This document shows, piece by piece, positions 33,245-42,126 of a DNA stretch of 64,000 nucleotides. The stretch comes from Lentzea sp. NEAU-D7. GTDB lineage: Bacteria; Actinomycetota; Actinomycetes; Mycobacteriales; Pseudonocardiaceae. Under the pieces are notes generated by a model. That model saw only the letters and a list, made by a program, of their open reading frames with translations, did no database searches and was not told the DNA's origin. The stretch spans positions 62,001 through 126,000 of the forward strand of contig NZ_JAPJDL010000020.1 of assembly GCF_026242055.1 (NCBI RefSeq), given 5' to 3'. Each line of letters starts with the position of its first letter. Position 1 is the first letter of the stretch. The position numbers and the translations under genes are program-made.

Positions 33245-34288
33245 CTACAGGGTGCGCGTGACCTTGTTCAGGCCGCGCGGGCTGTCCGGGTCACCGCCGC
33301 GCGCCAGCGCCAGCCCGTGGGCCAGGCGCTGCACGGGCAGGATCTCCAGCACCGGGGCCACCTCCTCGGCGGTCTCGGGGATGGCGATGGCGAGCGTCGC
33401 GCCCACCTTCTCCGAGGCCGAGCCGACGGCCACGACGTCGGCACCGCGCTGGTGCACCACGTCCAGGGCGTCGCGCAGCGAGTCGCCGCCCTTGCCCAGC
33501 GAGGTGATGGCCAGGACCGCGGTCTCGCCGTCCACCGCGGCCACCGGGCCGTGCAGCAGGTCGGCGCCGCTGTACGCGCGAGCCGCCAGGTAGGACGTCT
33601 CCGCGAGCTTGAGGGACGCCTCCAGTGCCGTGGCGTAGGAGTAGCCGCGGCCCGTGGTGAGGACGCGGTCCACGAAGCGGTAGCGGCGCACGGCCTCGTC
33701 GACGGTCGGCGCCGACTGGTCGAGGGTCACCTGGGCGAGCTCGCCCAGCGACGCCGCCGCCTCGCCGTTGCCGCCGCGCACCGCGTCGATCAGCAGGTAG
33801 AGGGCCAGCAGCGTGGCCGAGTAGGTCTTGGTGGCGGCCACCGCGTGCTCGACGCCCGCCGAGACGTCCACCGAGAGCTCGGCGGCCGCGTTCAGCGGGG
33901 AGTTCGACGTGTTGGTCACGGCCACGGTCAGGGCGCCGCGCCTGCGGTATGAGGCCGTCACCTCCAGCAGGTCGGGCGAGCCGCCCGACTGGGAGACCGT
34001 GACGAGCAGGACGTCGCGCAGGTCGGGCTCCGCGCCGTACAGCGTCGTGGTGGACGCGGAGACCAGGCCCGCGGGGAGCTGGAGCAGGATCTCGGTCAGG
34101 TACTTCGCGTAGATCGCGGCGTGGTCGCTCGAGCCGCGGGCCGCGAAGAGCACGAAGCGCGGGGCGCGCTCGCGGATCACGGCGGCCACCTCGGCGATCG
34201 CGGACCGCGAGGCGTAGAGGTCGGAGAAGATCGACGGCTGCGCGGCGATCTCCGCTGCCATGTGCCGGCCTGGCTGGGGCGTGGTCAT
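33245..34288 (-). CDS. SIS-domain protein, putative glucosamine-6-phosphate deaminase (NagB-II type)
   Basis: Protein of 347 residues made of two sugar-isomerase domains, like the isomerase half of GlmS but without the glutaminase domain. Motifs are LFAARGSSDHAA (about 47), TVSQSGGSPDLLEV (about 97), GRGYSYATALEASLKLAE (about 212) and the C-terminal GLNKVTRTL. In this context it most likely converts GlcN-6-P to fructose-6-P and ammonia, the step after NagA. It is last in the das operon; its ATG overlaps the GH3 stop. Confidence 0.83.
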   Translation of the reverse strand: MTTPQPGRHMAAEIAAQPSIFSDLYASRSAIAEVAAVIRERAPRFVLFAARGSSDHAAIYAKYLTEILLQLPAGLVSASTTTLYGAEPDLRDVLLVTVSQSGGSPDLLEVTASYRRRGALTVAVTNTSNSPLNAAAELSVDVSAGVEHAVAATKTYSATLLALYLLIDAVRGGNGEAAASLGELAQVTLDQSAPTVDEAVRRYRFVDRVLTTGRGYSYATALEASLKLAETSYLAARAYSGADLLHGPVAAVDGETAVLAITSLGKGGDSLRDALDVVHQRGADVVAVGSASEKVGATLAIAIPETAEEVAPVLEILPVQRLAHGLALARGGDPDSPRGLNKVTRTL

Positions 34289-35703
34289 GTCGTGCCTTTC
34301 AGGATCAGCTCGGCCGCGGCTCGGAGGCTCACCCGAGAACCGCCGTGGGTGTCGATGCGGGCGGCGCTGCCCAGGTCTGGACCAGGCACGCCGGTTTCGA
34401 CGTGCACCACGTCCAGCTGCAGATTAGTTAAGTTTGTTACCAGTTGTCGAGCGCCGGAGTGGCGGTGGGCGTCGCGGGTGACGACGACAATCGTGCGGCC
34501 GCCTGCGGCTTTCGCAACTTCTTCCGCCGAGATGTCGCGCGCGGCGATCACCTCGGTGCCCGGAAGCACCTCCTGGAGGTACGGGCCGAGGCCCCACGGG
34601 ACGTCGCCGACCGCGATCGACGAGTCCACCACCAGGTCCACCACGACCGGGTCCGCACCGACACTAACGCGGCCACGTGCGGAAACAGCGCGTCGAGCGG
34701 CTGTGAGACCGATCTCGGCGTCGTGCGCGTCGACCGTGGACGGCGGGAGGCCCAGCGCCAGGGAGCGGGCGGCCGCCTGGGTCAGGCGTTCCTCCGACAG
34801 CTCGCCCGACTTCACGGCAGCGACGATCGAGTCGATCAGCCACTGCAGGTCGTCGTCGTCCAGGGCGATGCCGCCCAGGCACAACGAGTCGACACCGGCG
34901 GCCAGGGCCCGGACGGCGCCGACGGCCAGGTCGCCGCCCACCGCCTTCATGTCCAGCCCGTCGGTGATCACCGCGCCGATGAAGCCCAGCTCGGTGCGCA
35001 GCAGGTCGATGGCGTGCTTGTTCAGCGTCACCGGCGCCGGACCCCACTCGGGGATCACGAGGTGGCCGGTCATGATCGAGCGGACGCCCGCGTTCACGGC
35101 CGCCCGGAACGGGACGAGCTCCACGGCGCGCAGCTGTTCCTCGGCGCGGGGAAGCACCGGGAGCTGCTCGTGGGAGTCCTCAGTGGACGCTCCGTGGCCG
35201 GGGAAGTGCTTGGCGCAGGCGGCGACGCCCACGGCCTGCAGGCCCTCGACCCACGCGGCGACGTGCCGCGCGGCGAGCACCGGGTCGGAGCCGAACGCGC
35301 GGACGCCGATGATCGGGTCGTCCAGCGTCAGCACCAGGTCGGCGGACGGCGCGAGGTTCAGCGAGATCCCGCACTTCGCCAGCCGCGCGCCGATGGACGC
35401 GGCCACCGAGCGCGTGAGGTCCAGGTCGTCCGCCGCGCCCAGGGCGTGGTTGCCCGGCACCTCGGAGCCGCGGCCCGCGTCGAGACGCGTGACGTCGCCG
35501 CCCTCCTCGTCGATGCCGATCACCACGTCCGGGCGCACCGAACGCAGCGCGGTGCACAACTCGGTCACCTGGGCGTCGTCGACGACGTTGCGCCCGAAGA
35601 GCACAACGCCGCCGAGACCGTCAGCGACCCGCCGCAGCAACCAGTCGGGGGCGGTCGTTCCGGTGAAGCCGGGAAGCAGAACGGCTGCGGCCAACTGATC
35701 CAC
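34285..35703 (-). CDS. GH3 beta-N-acetylhexosaminidase (DasD/NagZ-like), cytoplasmic
   Basis: Protein of 472 residues with no signal peptide, so it acts on imported chito-oligosaccharides. The NagZ-type barrel spans about 1-330: the His/Asp general acid-base motif in KHFPGHGASTEDSH (about 163-176) and the nucleophile Asp in VITDGLDMKAV (about 238). A smaller C-terminal domain (about 350-470) follows. GTG start 4 bp after the DasC stop. It fits the dasD position described in Streptomyces das loci. A weak dre-like sequence (CCAGGTCTGGACCAGG) lies inside the gene at 34371-34386. Confidence 0.9.
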   Translation of the reverse strand: MDQLAAAVLLPGFTGTTAPDWLLRRVADGLGGVVLFGRNVVDDAQVTELCTALRSVRPDVVIGIDEEGGDVTRLDAGRGSEVPGNHALGAADDLDLTRSVAASIGARLAKCGISLNLAPSADLVLTLDDPIIGVRAFGSDPVLAARHVAAWVEGLQAVGVAACAKHFPGHGASTEDSHEQLPVLPRAEEQLRAVELVPFRAAVNAGVRSIMTGHLVIPEWGPAPVTLNKHAIDLLRTELGFIGAVITDGLDMKAVGGDLAVGAVRALAAGVDSLCLGGIALDDDDLQWLIDSIVAAVKSGELSEERLTQAAARSLALGLPPSTVDAHDAEIGLTAARRAVSARGRVSVGADPVVVDLVVDSSIAVGDVPWGLGPYLQEVLPGTEVIAARDISAEEVAKAAGGRTIVVVTRDAHRHSGARQLVTNLTNLQLDVVHVETGVPGPDLGSAARIDTHGGSRVSLRAAAELILKGTT

Positions 35704-35706
35704 GCG

Positions 35707-36525
35707 TCATCCCTTCACTGCACCGGCGGTGACGCCGGCGACCATCTTGCGTTGCACGATCAGGAAGAACACCAGTGCGGGCACGGTGAACAGCGCCGAG
35801 GCGGCCATCGCGCCACCCCAGTCGGTGCCGAAGGCGGTCTGGAACCCGGACAGCCACACCGGCAGCGTCTCGCTGTCCTGGCTGCGGATCAGCACCTTGG
35901 CGAAGAGGAACTCGTTCCACGCCGTGATGAACGCGAACACCGACGTGGCCACGAGACCCGGCCCCAGCAGAGGCAGGGTCACCTTCTGGAACGCGCCCCA
36001 CCGGCCGCAGCCGTCGACCATCGCCGCTTCTTCGAGCTCGATCGGGATGCCGTTGACGAACCCGCGCAACGTCCACGCGCAGAACGGCAGCGTCACCGCG
36101 AAGTACACGAGGATCAGCGACGAGAGGTGTTCGTAGAGCTGCAGGTCCCGCATCATCAGGAACATCGGGATCAGCAACGCCTCGAACGGCGCCATCTGCG
36201 CCACCAGCATCAGCAGCACGAAGCTCTTGCGGCCGCGGAACGCGAAGCGCGACATGGCGACCGCGGCGGTGATGCCGATGACGATCGCCGCGACGACCGC
36301 GGTCAGCGTCACCAGGAGGCTGTTGCCGAGCGAGGACAGGAAGCCGGGCTTCGTCCACGCCGTCACGAAGTTCGTGAACGTCACCGAGAAGGGGATCAGG
36401 TCGTAGTCCGACGTGATCGTCGATCCCTTGGGCTTCAGCGCCGACGTGATCATCCAGTACGTCGGGAAGAGGAAGAACAGCGCGAGCGCGAGGCCCACGA
36501 CGTTCGCCGCAGACTTCTTGAGCAT
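35707..36525 (-). CDS. dasC: DasC-type sugar ABC permease
   Basis: MalG-type permease of 272 residues with six predicted membrane helices and the EAA loop at about 165 (LEEAAMVDGCGRWGAF). With DasB it would form the chitobiose channel. The start overlaps the DasB stop by 1 bp. No ATPase is encoded in the operon; in Streptomyces DasABC uses the shared ATPase MsiK. The name rests on gene order with DasA, DasR, the dre site and GH3. Confidence 0.88.
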   Translation of the reverse strand: MLKKSAANVVGLALALFFLFPTYWMITSALKPKGSTITSDYDLIPFSVTFTNFVTAWTKPGFLSSLGNSLLVTLTAVVAAIVIGITAAVAMSRFAFRGRKSFVLLMLVAQMAPFEALLIPMFLMMRDLQLYEHLSSLILVYFAVTLPFCAWTLRGFVNGIPIELEEAAMVDGCGRWGAFQKVTLPLLGPGLVATSVFAFITAWNEFLFAKVLIRSQDSETLPVWLSGFQTAFGTDWGGAMAASALFTVPALVFFLIVQRKMVAGVTAGAVKG

Positions 36526-37523
36526 CAGATCTTGCCCTCCTCGGTCTGCAGCAGCTTGCGCAGGTACTGGAACGTGATCAGGCCGAGGATGACCATCATC
36601 AGCACGGAGATCGCGGCCGCGACGCCGAAGTGGCTCTTCGCGATGCCTTCCAGGTACTGCAGCACCGGCAGCGTCGTGCTCTCACCGCTGGGACCGCCCT
36701 CGCGGAACACCCAGATCTGGGCGAAGACCTTGAAGTCCCACAGCGTCGACAGGAACGTCACCATCATCAGCAGCGACCGGATCTCCGGCCACGTCACCGC
36801 GCGGAACGTCTGCCAGCCCGTCGCGCCGTCGATGCCCGCCGCCTCGTAGAGGTCGCGGGGGATGCCGACGAGACCGGCGTAGAGCGAGAAGGCGAGGAAG
36901 GGGATCGCCTGCCACACGATCAGCAGGCCGACGACGGACAGCGTCGACGTGCCGGAGGAGAACCACGAGTAGCCGGCGAACGAGTCGAACCCGAGCTGCA
37001 CCAGCGTCTTGTTCAAGATGCCGTAGTTCTGGTCGAACATCCACTGGTAGACCGTGGTCGACGCGAGGATCGGCATGGCCCAGGCGCACAGCATCGCGAT
37101 CTGCAGGGCGACTCGCACCCACGGTGTGAGCACGCGCATCAGCAGTGCGATCCCGAGGCCCATGCCCACCGAGGCGACGACGACGGAGACGGTGAACACC
37201 AGGGTGCGCACCGAGACGTCCCAGAAGCGCTCGTCCTGCAGCACCGTCACGTAGTTGTCGAAGCCGGTCCACACGATCTCGCCGCGGACCAGTTCACCGA
37301 GGTTGAGCTGGCGGAAGCTCGTCACGAACACCGAGACGACCGGCCAGCCGATCAGCCAGAGGATCGCGATGAGTGCGGGAGCCAGCAGCAGGTAGGGCAG
37401 CGCCCGGTCGAAGGCGCCGCCCCGGCGGCGGCGCTTGCGCGCCCCACCCGTCACGGCAGGCGGCAGCGCCGGCGGGATGTCCCCTGCCGGCGCTGCCGTT
37501 TCGGTCGTCTTGACGGCCGTCAT
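36525..37523 (-). CDS. dasB: DasB-type sugar ABC permease
   Basis: MalF-type permease of 332 residues. A basic cytoplasmic N-terminus (RKRRRRGG) precedes six predicted membrane helices. EAA motif at about 235 (YEAAGIDGATGWQTFR). It lies 10 bp after the DasA gene and overlaps dasC by 1 bp. A CUT1 permease for chito-oligosaccharides is the expected role by context. Confidence 0.88.
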   Translation of the reverse strand: MTAVKTTETAAPAGDIPPALPPAVTGGARKRRRRGGAFDRALPYLLLAPALIAILWLIGWPVVSVFVTSFRQLNLGELVRGEIVWTGFDNYVTVLQDERFWDVSVRTLVFTVSVVVASVGMGLGIALLMRVLTPWVRVALQIAMLCAWAMPILASTTVYQWMFDQNYGILNKTLVQLGFDSFAGYSWFSSGTSTLSVVGLLIVWQAIPFLAFSLYAGLVGIPRDLYEAAGIDGATGWQTFRAVTWPEIRSLLMMVTFLSTLWDFKVFAQIWVFREGGPSGESTTLPVLQYLEGIAKSHFGVAAAISVLMMVILGLITFQYLRKLLQTEEGKI

Positions 37524-37533
37524 CTCAGCTGGG

Positions 37534-38808
37534 CTAGCCCAAGGCCTTGGTGATGGCGTCGCTCGCGTCCTTCGTCGCCTGGTCCAGCGGCTTCGCGCCG
37601 GACAGGTACGCGGTGAGCGCGTCCTTCAGCGGGTTCTGGCCCGCCTCGACGGCTCCCCACTTCGGCGAGCTCGGGGTGACCTTGCCGTTCGGCGCGGAGG
37701 CGGCGAGCGCCTTGCCGACCGCGTTGGTCTCGAGCTTCGAGGTGTCCTTCGAGGTACCGGGAACCGCGCCACCCTCGGCGAGCATGTCCTGGTACTTCTT
37801 GGACGACAGCAGCGCGAGCCACTTCTTGGCCGCGGCGGCGTTCTTGCTGGCCGTCGGGATGGCGAGGTTCGAGCCACCGAGGAACACGGGGGCGGTCGTG
37901 CCGGCCTTCTTGGACGGGATCGGGAACGCCGCGGTCTTGTCCTTGAGCTCCGGCTTGTCCTTCACGGCGCTGCCGAGCTCCCACGGGAGACCGATCATCA
38001 TGCCGACGTTGCCGGTCTGGAAGACCTCGTACTGCTGCGGCTTCGCCTCGTCGGTGTCAGCCGGCGCCTTCTTGGCGGCCGACGCGTCGTAGAGGGCCTT
38101 GTAGGCCTCGAAGCCGGCCTTGGACTGCGCGCTGTCCAGCGTGCTCGTCCACTTGCCGTTGTCCTGCTTGGCGATGTCGCCGCCCTCGTCCCAGATCAGG
38201 GACAGCAGGAAGTACCAGGACTGACCAGGCAGGTACAGGGCCTGGAAGTCCGGGTTGGACGCGTTCGCGGCCTTGAGCTTGTTGATCGCGTCGATCCACT
38301 CGGCACGCGAGGTCGGCGGCGTGGTGATGCCGGCCGCCTGGAACAGGTCCGTGCGGTAGATCACGGTGCGGTTCGCGGCGTAGAACGGAACGCCGAACTG
38401 CTTGCCGTTGAGCGTCAGCGAGTCCTTCAGACCGCCGAGCCACTCACCGCTGTTGAACTGGCTCGCGTCCGCGGTCAGGTCGGCCAGGGTGCCCTGGTCG
38501 GCGAAGCCCGCGATCTGGGTGTTGCCGAGCTCGATGACGTCCGGCGGCGTGCTGCTGGCCAGCGCGGTCGTCAGCTTCTCCTGAATGCCGGTCCACTTCT
38601 GGACCTCGTACTTCACCTTGATCCCGTTCGCCGACTCGAACTCCTTGTTCAAGGCGTCGGTCAGGGTCGTCGGCGCGGAGCCGTCCATGAGCCACACGGT
38701 GATCTCTTTGGTCTCCGTGGTGCTACCGCTGTTCGTGCTCGTGCCACAGCCTGACACGGCCACTGCCAGCGCGGCGGCACCAGCAGCGAGTCCTCTCCAG
38801 CCCTTCAC
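37534..38808 (-). CDS. dasA: DasA-type chito-oligosaccharide-binding lipoprotein
   Basis: Solute-binding lipoprotein of 424 residues. GTG start at 38808 (AAAGGGCG upstream) gives MKGWRGLAAGAAALAVAVSG and lipobox Cys at about 21; a longer reading start lacks a signal. The mature part is a MalE-like family 1 binding protein (EITVWLMDG opening strand, several surface Trp). First gene of a five-gene operon (dasA, B, C, GH3, SIS). A dre-like site lies 46 bp upstream, so induction by GlcNAc metabolites via DasR is expected. Confidence 0.9.
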   Translation of the reverse strand: MKGWRGLAAGAAALAVAVSGCGTSTNSGSTTETKEITVWLMDGSAPTTLTDALNKEFESANGIKVKYEVQKWTGIQEKLTTALASSTPPDVIELGNTQIAGFADQGTLADLTADASQFNSGEWLGGLKDSLTLNGKQFGVPFYAANRTVIYRTDLFQAAGITTPPTSRAEWIDAINKLKAANASNPDFQALYLPGQSWYFLLSLIWDEGGDIAKQDNGKWTSTLDSAQSKAGFEAYKALYDASAAKKAPADTDEAKPQQYEVFQTGNVGMMIGLPWELGSAVKDKPELKDKTAAFPIPSKKAGTTAPVFLGGSNLAIPTASKNAAAAKKWLALLSSKKYQDMLAEGGAVPGTSKDTSKLETNAVGKALAASAPNGKVTPSSPKWGAVEAGQNPLKDALTAYLSGAKPLDQATKDASDAITKALG

Positions 38809-38853
38809 AGTTCGCGCCCTTTCACCAAGCCCGGCACTCGGCCGGAACGTCCA

Positions 38854-38869
38854 AGTGGTGTAGACCAAT
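38854..38869. promoter_or_regulatory. DasR-responsive element (dre) before dasA
   Basis: On the minus strand the site reads ATTGGTCTACACCACT. It matches the dre consensus at 14 of 16 positions. It lies between dasA and the divergent dasR gene, 46 bp from the dasA start, and could serve both. Confidence 0.75.
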
Positions 38870-39031
38870 GCGGAACAGCGTGTGCTGCGTCACCGCGTCT
38901 GTCAAGCGCGTTGCCAAGACGTTGCGAAGTCATCGGACGAATTTCGGGACGGATGTCGGGGGTTCGAACGCACGAATCGACACGGACAAGGCATCCTTGT
39001 GATGCGTGACATGGAGTGCGAGGAGGAGGCC

Positions 39032-39787
39032 ATGCTGGAGACGACGCCTGCATCAGGCGTGGACGCCAGGACGCGGGCGCAACGCGAACCCAAGTACTGG
39101 GGTCTCAAGCGGCACCTGCTCGACCTGTTGAGGGCGTTGCCGCCCGGTTCGCCGATCCCCACGGAACGGTCGCTGGCTGCGGAGTTCGACGTCTCCAGGA
39201 CGACCGTTCGCCAGGCGCTTGCCGAGCTGACGGTCGAAGGCCGGTTGCTCCGAGTGCAGGGCAAGGGCACCTTCGCGGCGGAACCGAAGGTCGCCCAGAG
39301 GTTGCAGCTGTCTTCGTACACAGAGGACATGAGGGCCCAGGGCCGCGTGCCGTCGTCGAAGCTGATCGAGGCTTCGGAGATGCCGGCGGAGGCCGAGCTG
39401 GCCCGGTACCTGGGCGTCCGTCCCGGTGCCAAGGTCCTGCGACTGCACCGCCTGCGGCTCGCCGACAACGAGCCGATGGCCATCGAGACGACGCACCTCG
39501 CGCTGGGCCGCTTCCGCGGGCTGCGCCGGTACCTGGCACCCGGCGCCTCGCTGTACCAGGTGCTGTCCGAGCGGTTCGGCGTCGAGATGGGCCACGCCGA
39601 GGAGACGATCGAGACGGCGCTCGCCTCCCCGGAGGAGGCGGAGCTGCTCGGCGCCGACATCGGCCTGCCGATGCTGCTGCTGTCGAGGCACTCGTTCGAC
39701 ACCGAGGGCAATCCGATCGAGTGGGTCCGATCGGTCTACCGGGGTGATCGCTACAAGTTCGTCGCCACGCTGAACCGGCCGTCTTGA
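39032..39787 (+). CDS. dasR: DasR, GntR/HutC-family GlcNAc regulator
   Basis: Protein of 251 residues closely resembling DasR as I recall it from Streptomyces coelicolor. Matching stretches include PKYWGLKRHLLDLLR, RTTVRQAL, VQGKGTF, SYTEDMRAQG, EPMAIETTHL and RSVYRGDRYKF. The winged helix covers about 25-95 and the UTRA effector domain about 110-248, which in DasR senses glucosamine-6-P. The ATG at 39032 follows AGGAGGAGG; an upstream in-frame extension is unlikely. The gene overlaps the next (TTGA). Confidence 0.93.
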   Translation: MLETTPASGVDARTRAQREPKYWGLKRHLLDLLRALPPGSPIPTERSLAAEFDVSRTTVRQALAELTVEGRLLRVQGKGTFAAEPKVAQRLQLSSYTEDMRAQGRVPSSKLIEASEMPAEAELARYLGVRPGAKVLRLHRLRLADNEPMAIETTHLALGRFRGLRRYLAPGASLYQVLSERFGVEMGHAEETIETALASPEEAELLGADIGLPMLLLSRHSFDTEGNPIEWVRSVYRGDRYKFVATLNRPS

Positions 39788-41244
39788 TCGCCTGGGGCAC
39801 GCCACGAGCCCGGTGGGTGCTGACGACGACGATCCTCGGGTCGGGCATGGCCATGCTCGACGGCACGATCGTCAACGTGGCGCTGCCCCGCATCGGCGCG
39901 GAGCTCTCCGCGTCGGTGACCGACCTGCAGTGGATCCTCAACGGGTACCTGCTGGCGCTGGCCTCGCTGATCCTGGCCGCCGGTTCGCTCGGCGACAGGT
40001 TCGGCCGGCGGCGGGTCTACGTGGTCGGCGTCGTCTGGTTCGGCGTCGCGTCGCTGCTGTGCGGTGCCGCGTGGAACGTTCCGGTGCTGGTGGCGGCACG
40101 TGTGCTGCAGGGCGTGGGCGCGGCGTTGCTGACGCCGGGCGCGCTGGCGATCCTGCAGTCGTCGTTCAACCGGGAGGACCGGTCGCGCGCCATCGGCGCG
40201 TGGTCCGGACTGTCCGGTGTGGCCACGGCGGTCGGGCCGCTGGTCGGCGGGCTGCTGGTGCAGGCCTGGTCGTGGCGGCTCGCGTTCCTGGTGAACCTGC
40301 CGGTGGCCGCGCTCTGCGTGTACCTCGCGCTGCGGTTCGTCCCGGAGTCCAAGGACGAGGCGGCGGGGCACCCGAACTACCTGTCCGCGCTGGTCGGCGC
40401 GCTGGGCCTCGCCCTGCTGACCGGCGGGCTCGTCGAGCAGTCGTACGTGCTGGCGGCGGCGGGCGTGGCCGCGATGATCGCGTTCGGGGTGGTGCAGAAG
40501 CGCTCCGCCGACCCGCTCGTGCCGCCGGAGCTGTTCCGCAACCGCACGTTTGTGGTCTCCAACGTCCTGACGTTCCTGGTCTACGCGGCGCTCGGCGGCG
40601 TCATGGTGCTGCTCGTGCTGCAGCTGCAGATCTCCCTCGGGTACTCGCCGACGGCGTCCGGCCTGGCCAGCGTGCCGATCACGATCATCATGCTGCTGGC
40701 GTCCGCCACGTCCGGGCGGATCGCCCAGCGCCACGGGCCGCGCCTGCAGCTCGTCGTCGGCCCGATCCTGGTCGGCCTCGGCATGTTGCTGCTGCGCAAC
40801 GCCGTTCCGGGCGCCTCGTACGTCTTCGGCGTGCTGCCCGGCGTGGTGCTGTTCGGCATCGGTCTCGCGGTGGTCGTCGCCCCGGTGACGGCGACGGTGC
40901 TGGCCTCGGCGCCCGACCACCACGCGGGTGTGGCGTCCGGCGTGAACAACGCCGTGGCCCGCACCGGCAGCCTGCTCGCGATGGCCGTGCTGCCCGCGGC
41001 GGTGGGGCTGATGGGTGAGGACTACACGAACCCCGCCGTGATGACGGACGGCTGGCAGACGGCCCTCGTGCTGTGCTCGGTCGCCGCGATCATCGGCGGT
41101 CTGCTGGCGTTGGGCGTGGACAACCGGGTGCTCGCCGCGGCGCCGGAGCAGCAGGAGGCCCCGCACCCCGGCGAATGCCTGCACTGCGGCGTGGAAGGCC
41201 CGCCGACGCACATCCGGTCAGGCGGCGAGAAGGCGCGCCAGTAG
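39784..41244 (+). CDS. MFS drug exporter (DHA2, EmrB/QacA type)
   Basis: Transporter of 486 residues with about 14 predicted membrane helices. Motif D1-like DGTIVNVALPRIG is at about 20-32, motif A GDRFGRRRVY at about 69, and motif C-type GPLVGGLL at about 150. The cytoplasmic tail contains ECLHCGVEG, an unusual Cys pair. TTG start overlapping the dasR stop (TTGA), so it may be co-transcribed with dasR. Its 3' end overlaps the convergent dehydratase-like gene by 27 bp. Substrate unknown. Confidence 0.88.
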   Translation: MIAWGTPRARWVLTTTILGSGMAMLDGTIVNVALPRIGAELSASVTDLQWILNGYLLALASLILAAGSLGDRFGRRRVYVVGVVWFGVASLLCGAAWNVPVLVAARVLQGVGAALLTPGALAILQSSFNREDRSRAIGAWSGLSGVATAVGPLVGGLLVQAWSWRLAFLVNLPVAALCVYLALRFVPESKDEAAGHPNYLSALVGALGLALLTGGLVEQSYVLAAAGVAAMIAFGVVQKRSADPLVPPELFRNRTFVVSNVLTFLVYAALGGVMVLLVLQLQISLGYSPTASGLASVPITIIMLLASATSGRIAQRHGPRLQLVVGPILVGLGMLLLRNAVPGASYVFGVLPGVVLFGIGLAVVVAPVTATVLASAPDHHAGVASGVNNAVARTGSLLAMAVLPAAVGLMGEDYTNPAVMTDGWQTALVLCSVAAIIGGLLALGVDNRVLAAAPEQQEAPHPGECLHCGVEGPPTHIRSGGEKARQ

Positions 41245-42126
41245 CGCGGGGTCGACGTTGCCGCCGGACACGACGGCGACGCCACCCCCGCCGATCTTCG
41301 CCTGCGCCGCCACCGCGACGGCCCCGCTCGGCTCGGCGACCAGCCGCGCCCGCCGGGCCAGGCCGGTCACCGCCGCGAGGATCTCGTCCTCCGACACCGT
41401 GATCACGTCGTCCACGTACGCGCTGATGTGCGCCCAGGTGAGAGCCGAGGGCTCGTCCCGCAGGGCGTCAGCGGCCGTCTGAGCCCGTTTCAGGGGGTCC
41501 CAGCGCACCAGTTCGCCCGTTTTGAGCGATTCCGCGATGTCCGCTGCCAGTTCGGGCTCCGCGCCGATCACGCGGACGTCCGGGCGCAGCGACTTGATCG
41601 CCGTGGCCACACCGGAGATCAGCCCACCACCGGACATGGGCACCACGACGGCCTCGACGTCCGGCAGGTCGGCGAGGATCTCCAGGCCGATGGTGCCCTG
41701 GCCGGCGATCACGTCGGGGTGGTCGAACGGCGGGATCAGCGCCGCGCCGCGATCGGCCACCAGGGCCTCGGCGCGCTCGACGCGTTCGGTGATGCCGACG
41801 ATGAAGACCTCGGCACCCAGCGCCCTCGTGGCCTCGACCTTGACCGCCGGGGTGTTGTCCGGCATCACGATCGCGGCCGGCACGCCGTGCAGGCGAGCGG
41901 CGAACGCCACGGCCTGCGCGTGGTTGCCGCTGGAGTAGGCGACTACTCCGTTGGCGCGGTTCTCCAGGCGTGCCAGCGCGTTCAGCGCGCCCCGGAGCTT
42001 GAACGCTCCGACGGGCTGCAGGTTCTCCGGTTTGAGCCAGCCGGGACCGAACGGCAGCAGCGGCGTGCGCACCACGTGCGGTGCGATGACCGCCGCCGCC
42101 GAACGGACGTCTGGGAGCGCGATCAT
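41218..42126 (-). CDS. Threonine/serine dehydratase-like PLP enzyme (copy 2)
   Basis: Fold-type II PLP enzyme of 302 residues. Lys of the PLP Schiff base lies in VGAFKLRGALNAL (about 44), SSGNHAQAVA binds the phosphate region (about 70), and the glycine loop VPMSGGGLISG is at about 168. Length matches catabolic threonine ammonia-lyases without a regulatory ACT domain; serine racemase is the main alternative. The start overlaps the stop of its upstream paralogue (ATGA). Confidence 0.88.
   Translation of the reverse strand: MIALPDVRSAAAVIAPHVVRTPLLPFGPGWLKPENLQPVGAFKLRGALNALARLENRANGVVAYSSGNHAQAVAFAARLHGVPAAIVMPDNTPAVKVEATRALGAEVFIVGITERVERAEALVADRGAALIPPFDHPDVIAGQGTIGLEILADLPDVEAVVVPMSGGGLISGVATAIKSLRPDVRVIGAEPELAADIAESLKTGELVRWDPLKRAQTAADALRDEPSALTWAHISAYVDDVITVSEDEILAAVTGLARRARLVAEPSGAVAVAAQAKIGGGGVAVVSGGNVDPALLARLLAA

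Noticed and set aside
33245..34288. Second glucosamine-fructose-6-phosphate aminotransferase (GlmS)
   Set aside because: The glutaminase domain with its N-terminal Cys is absent and the operon is catabolic.
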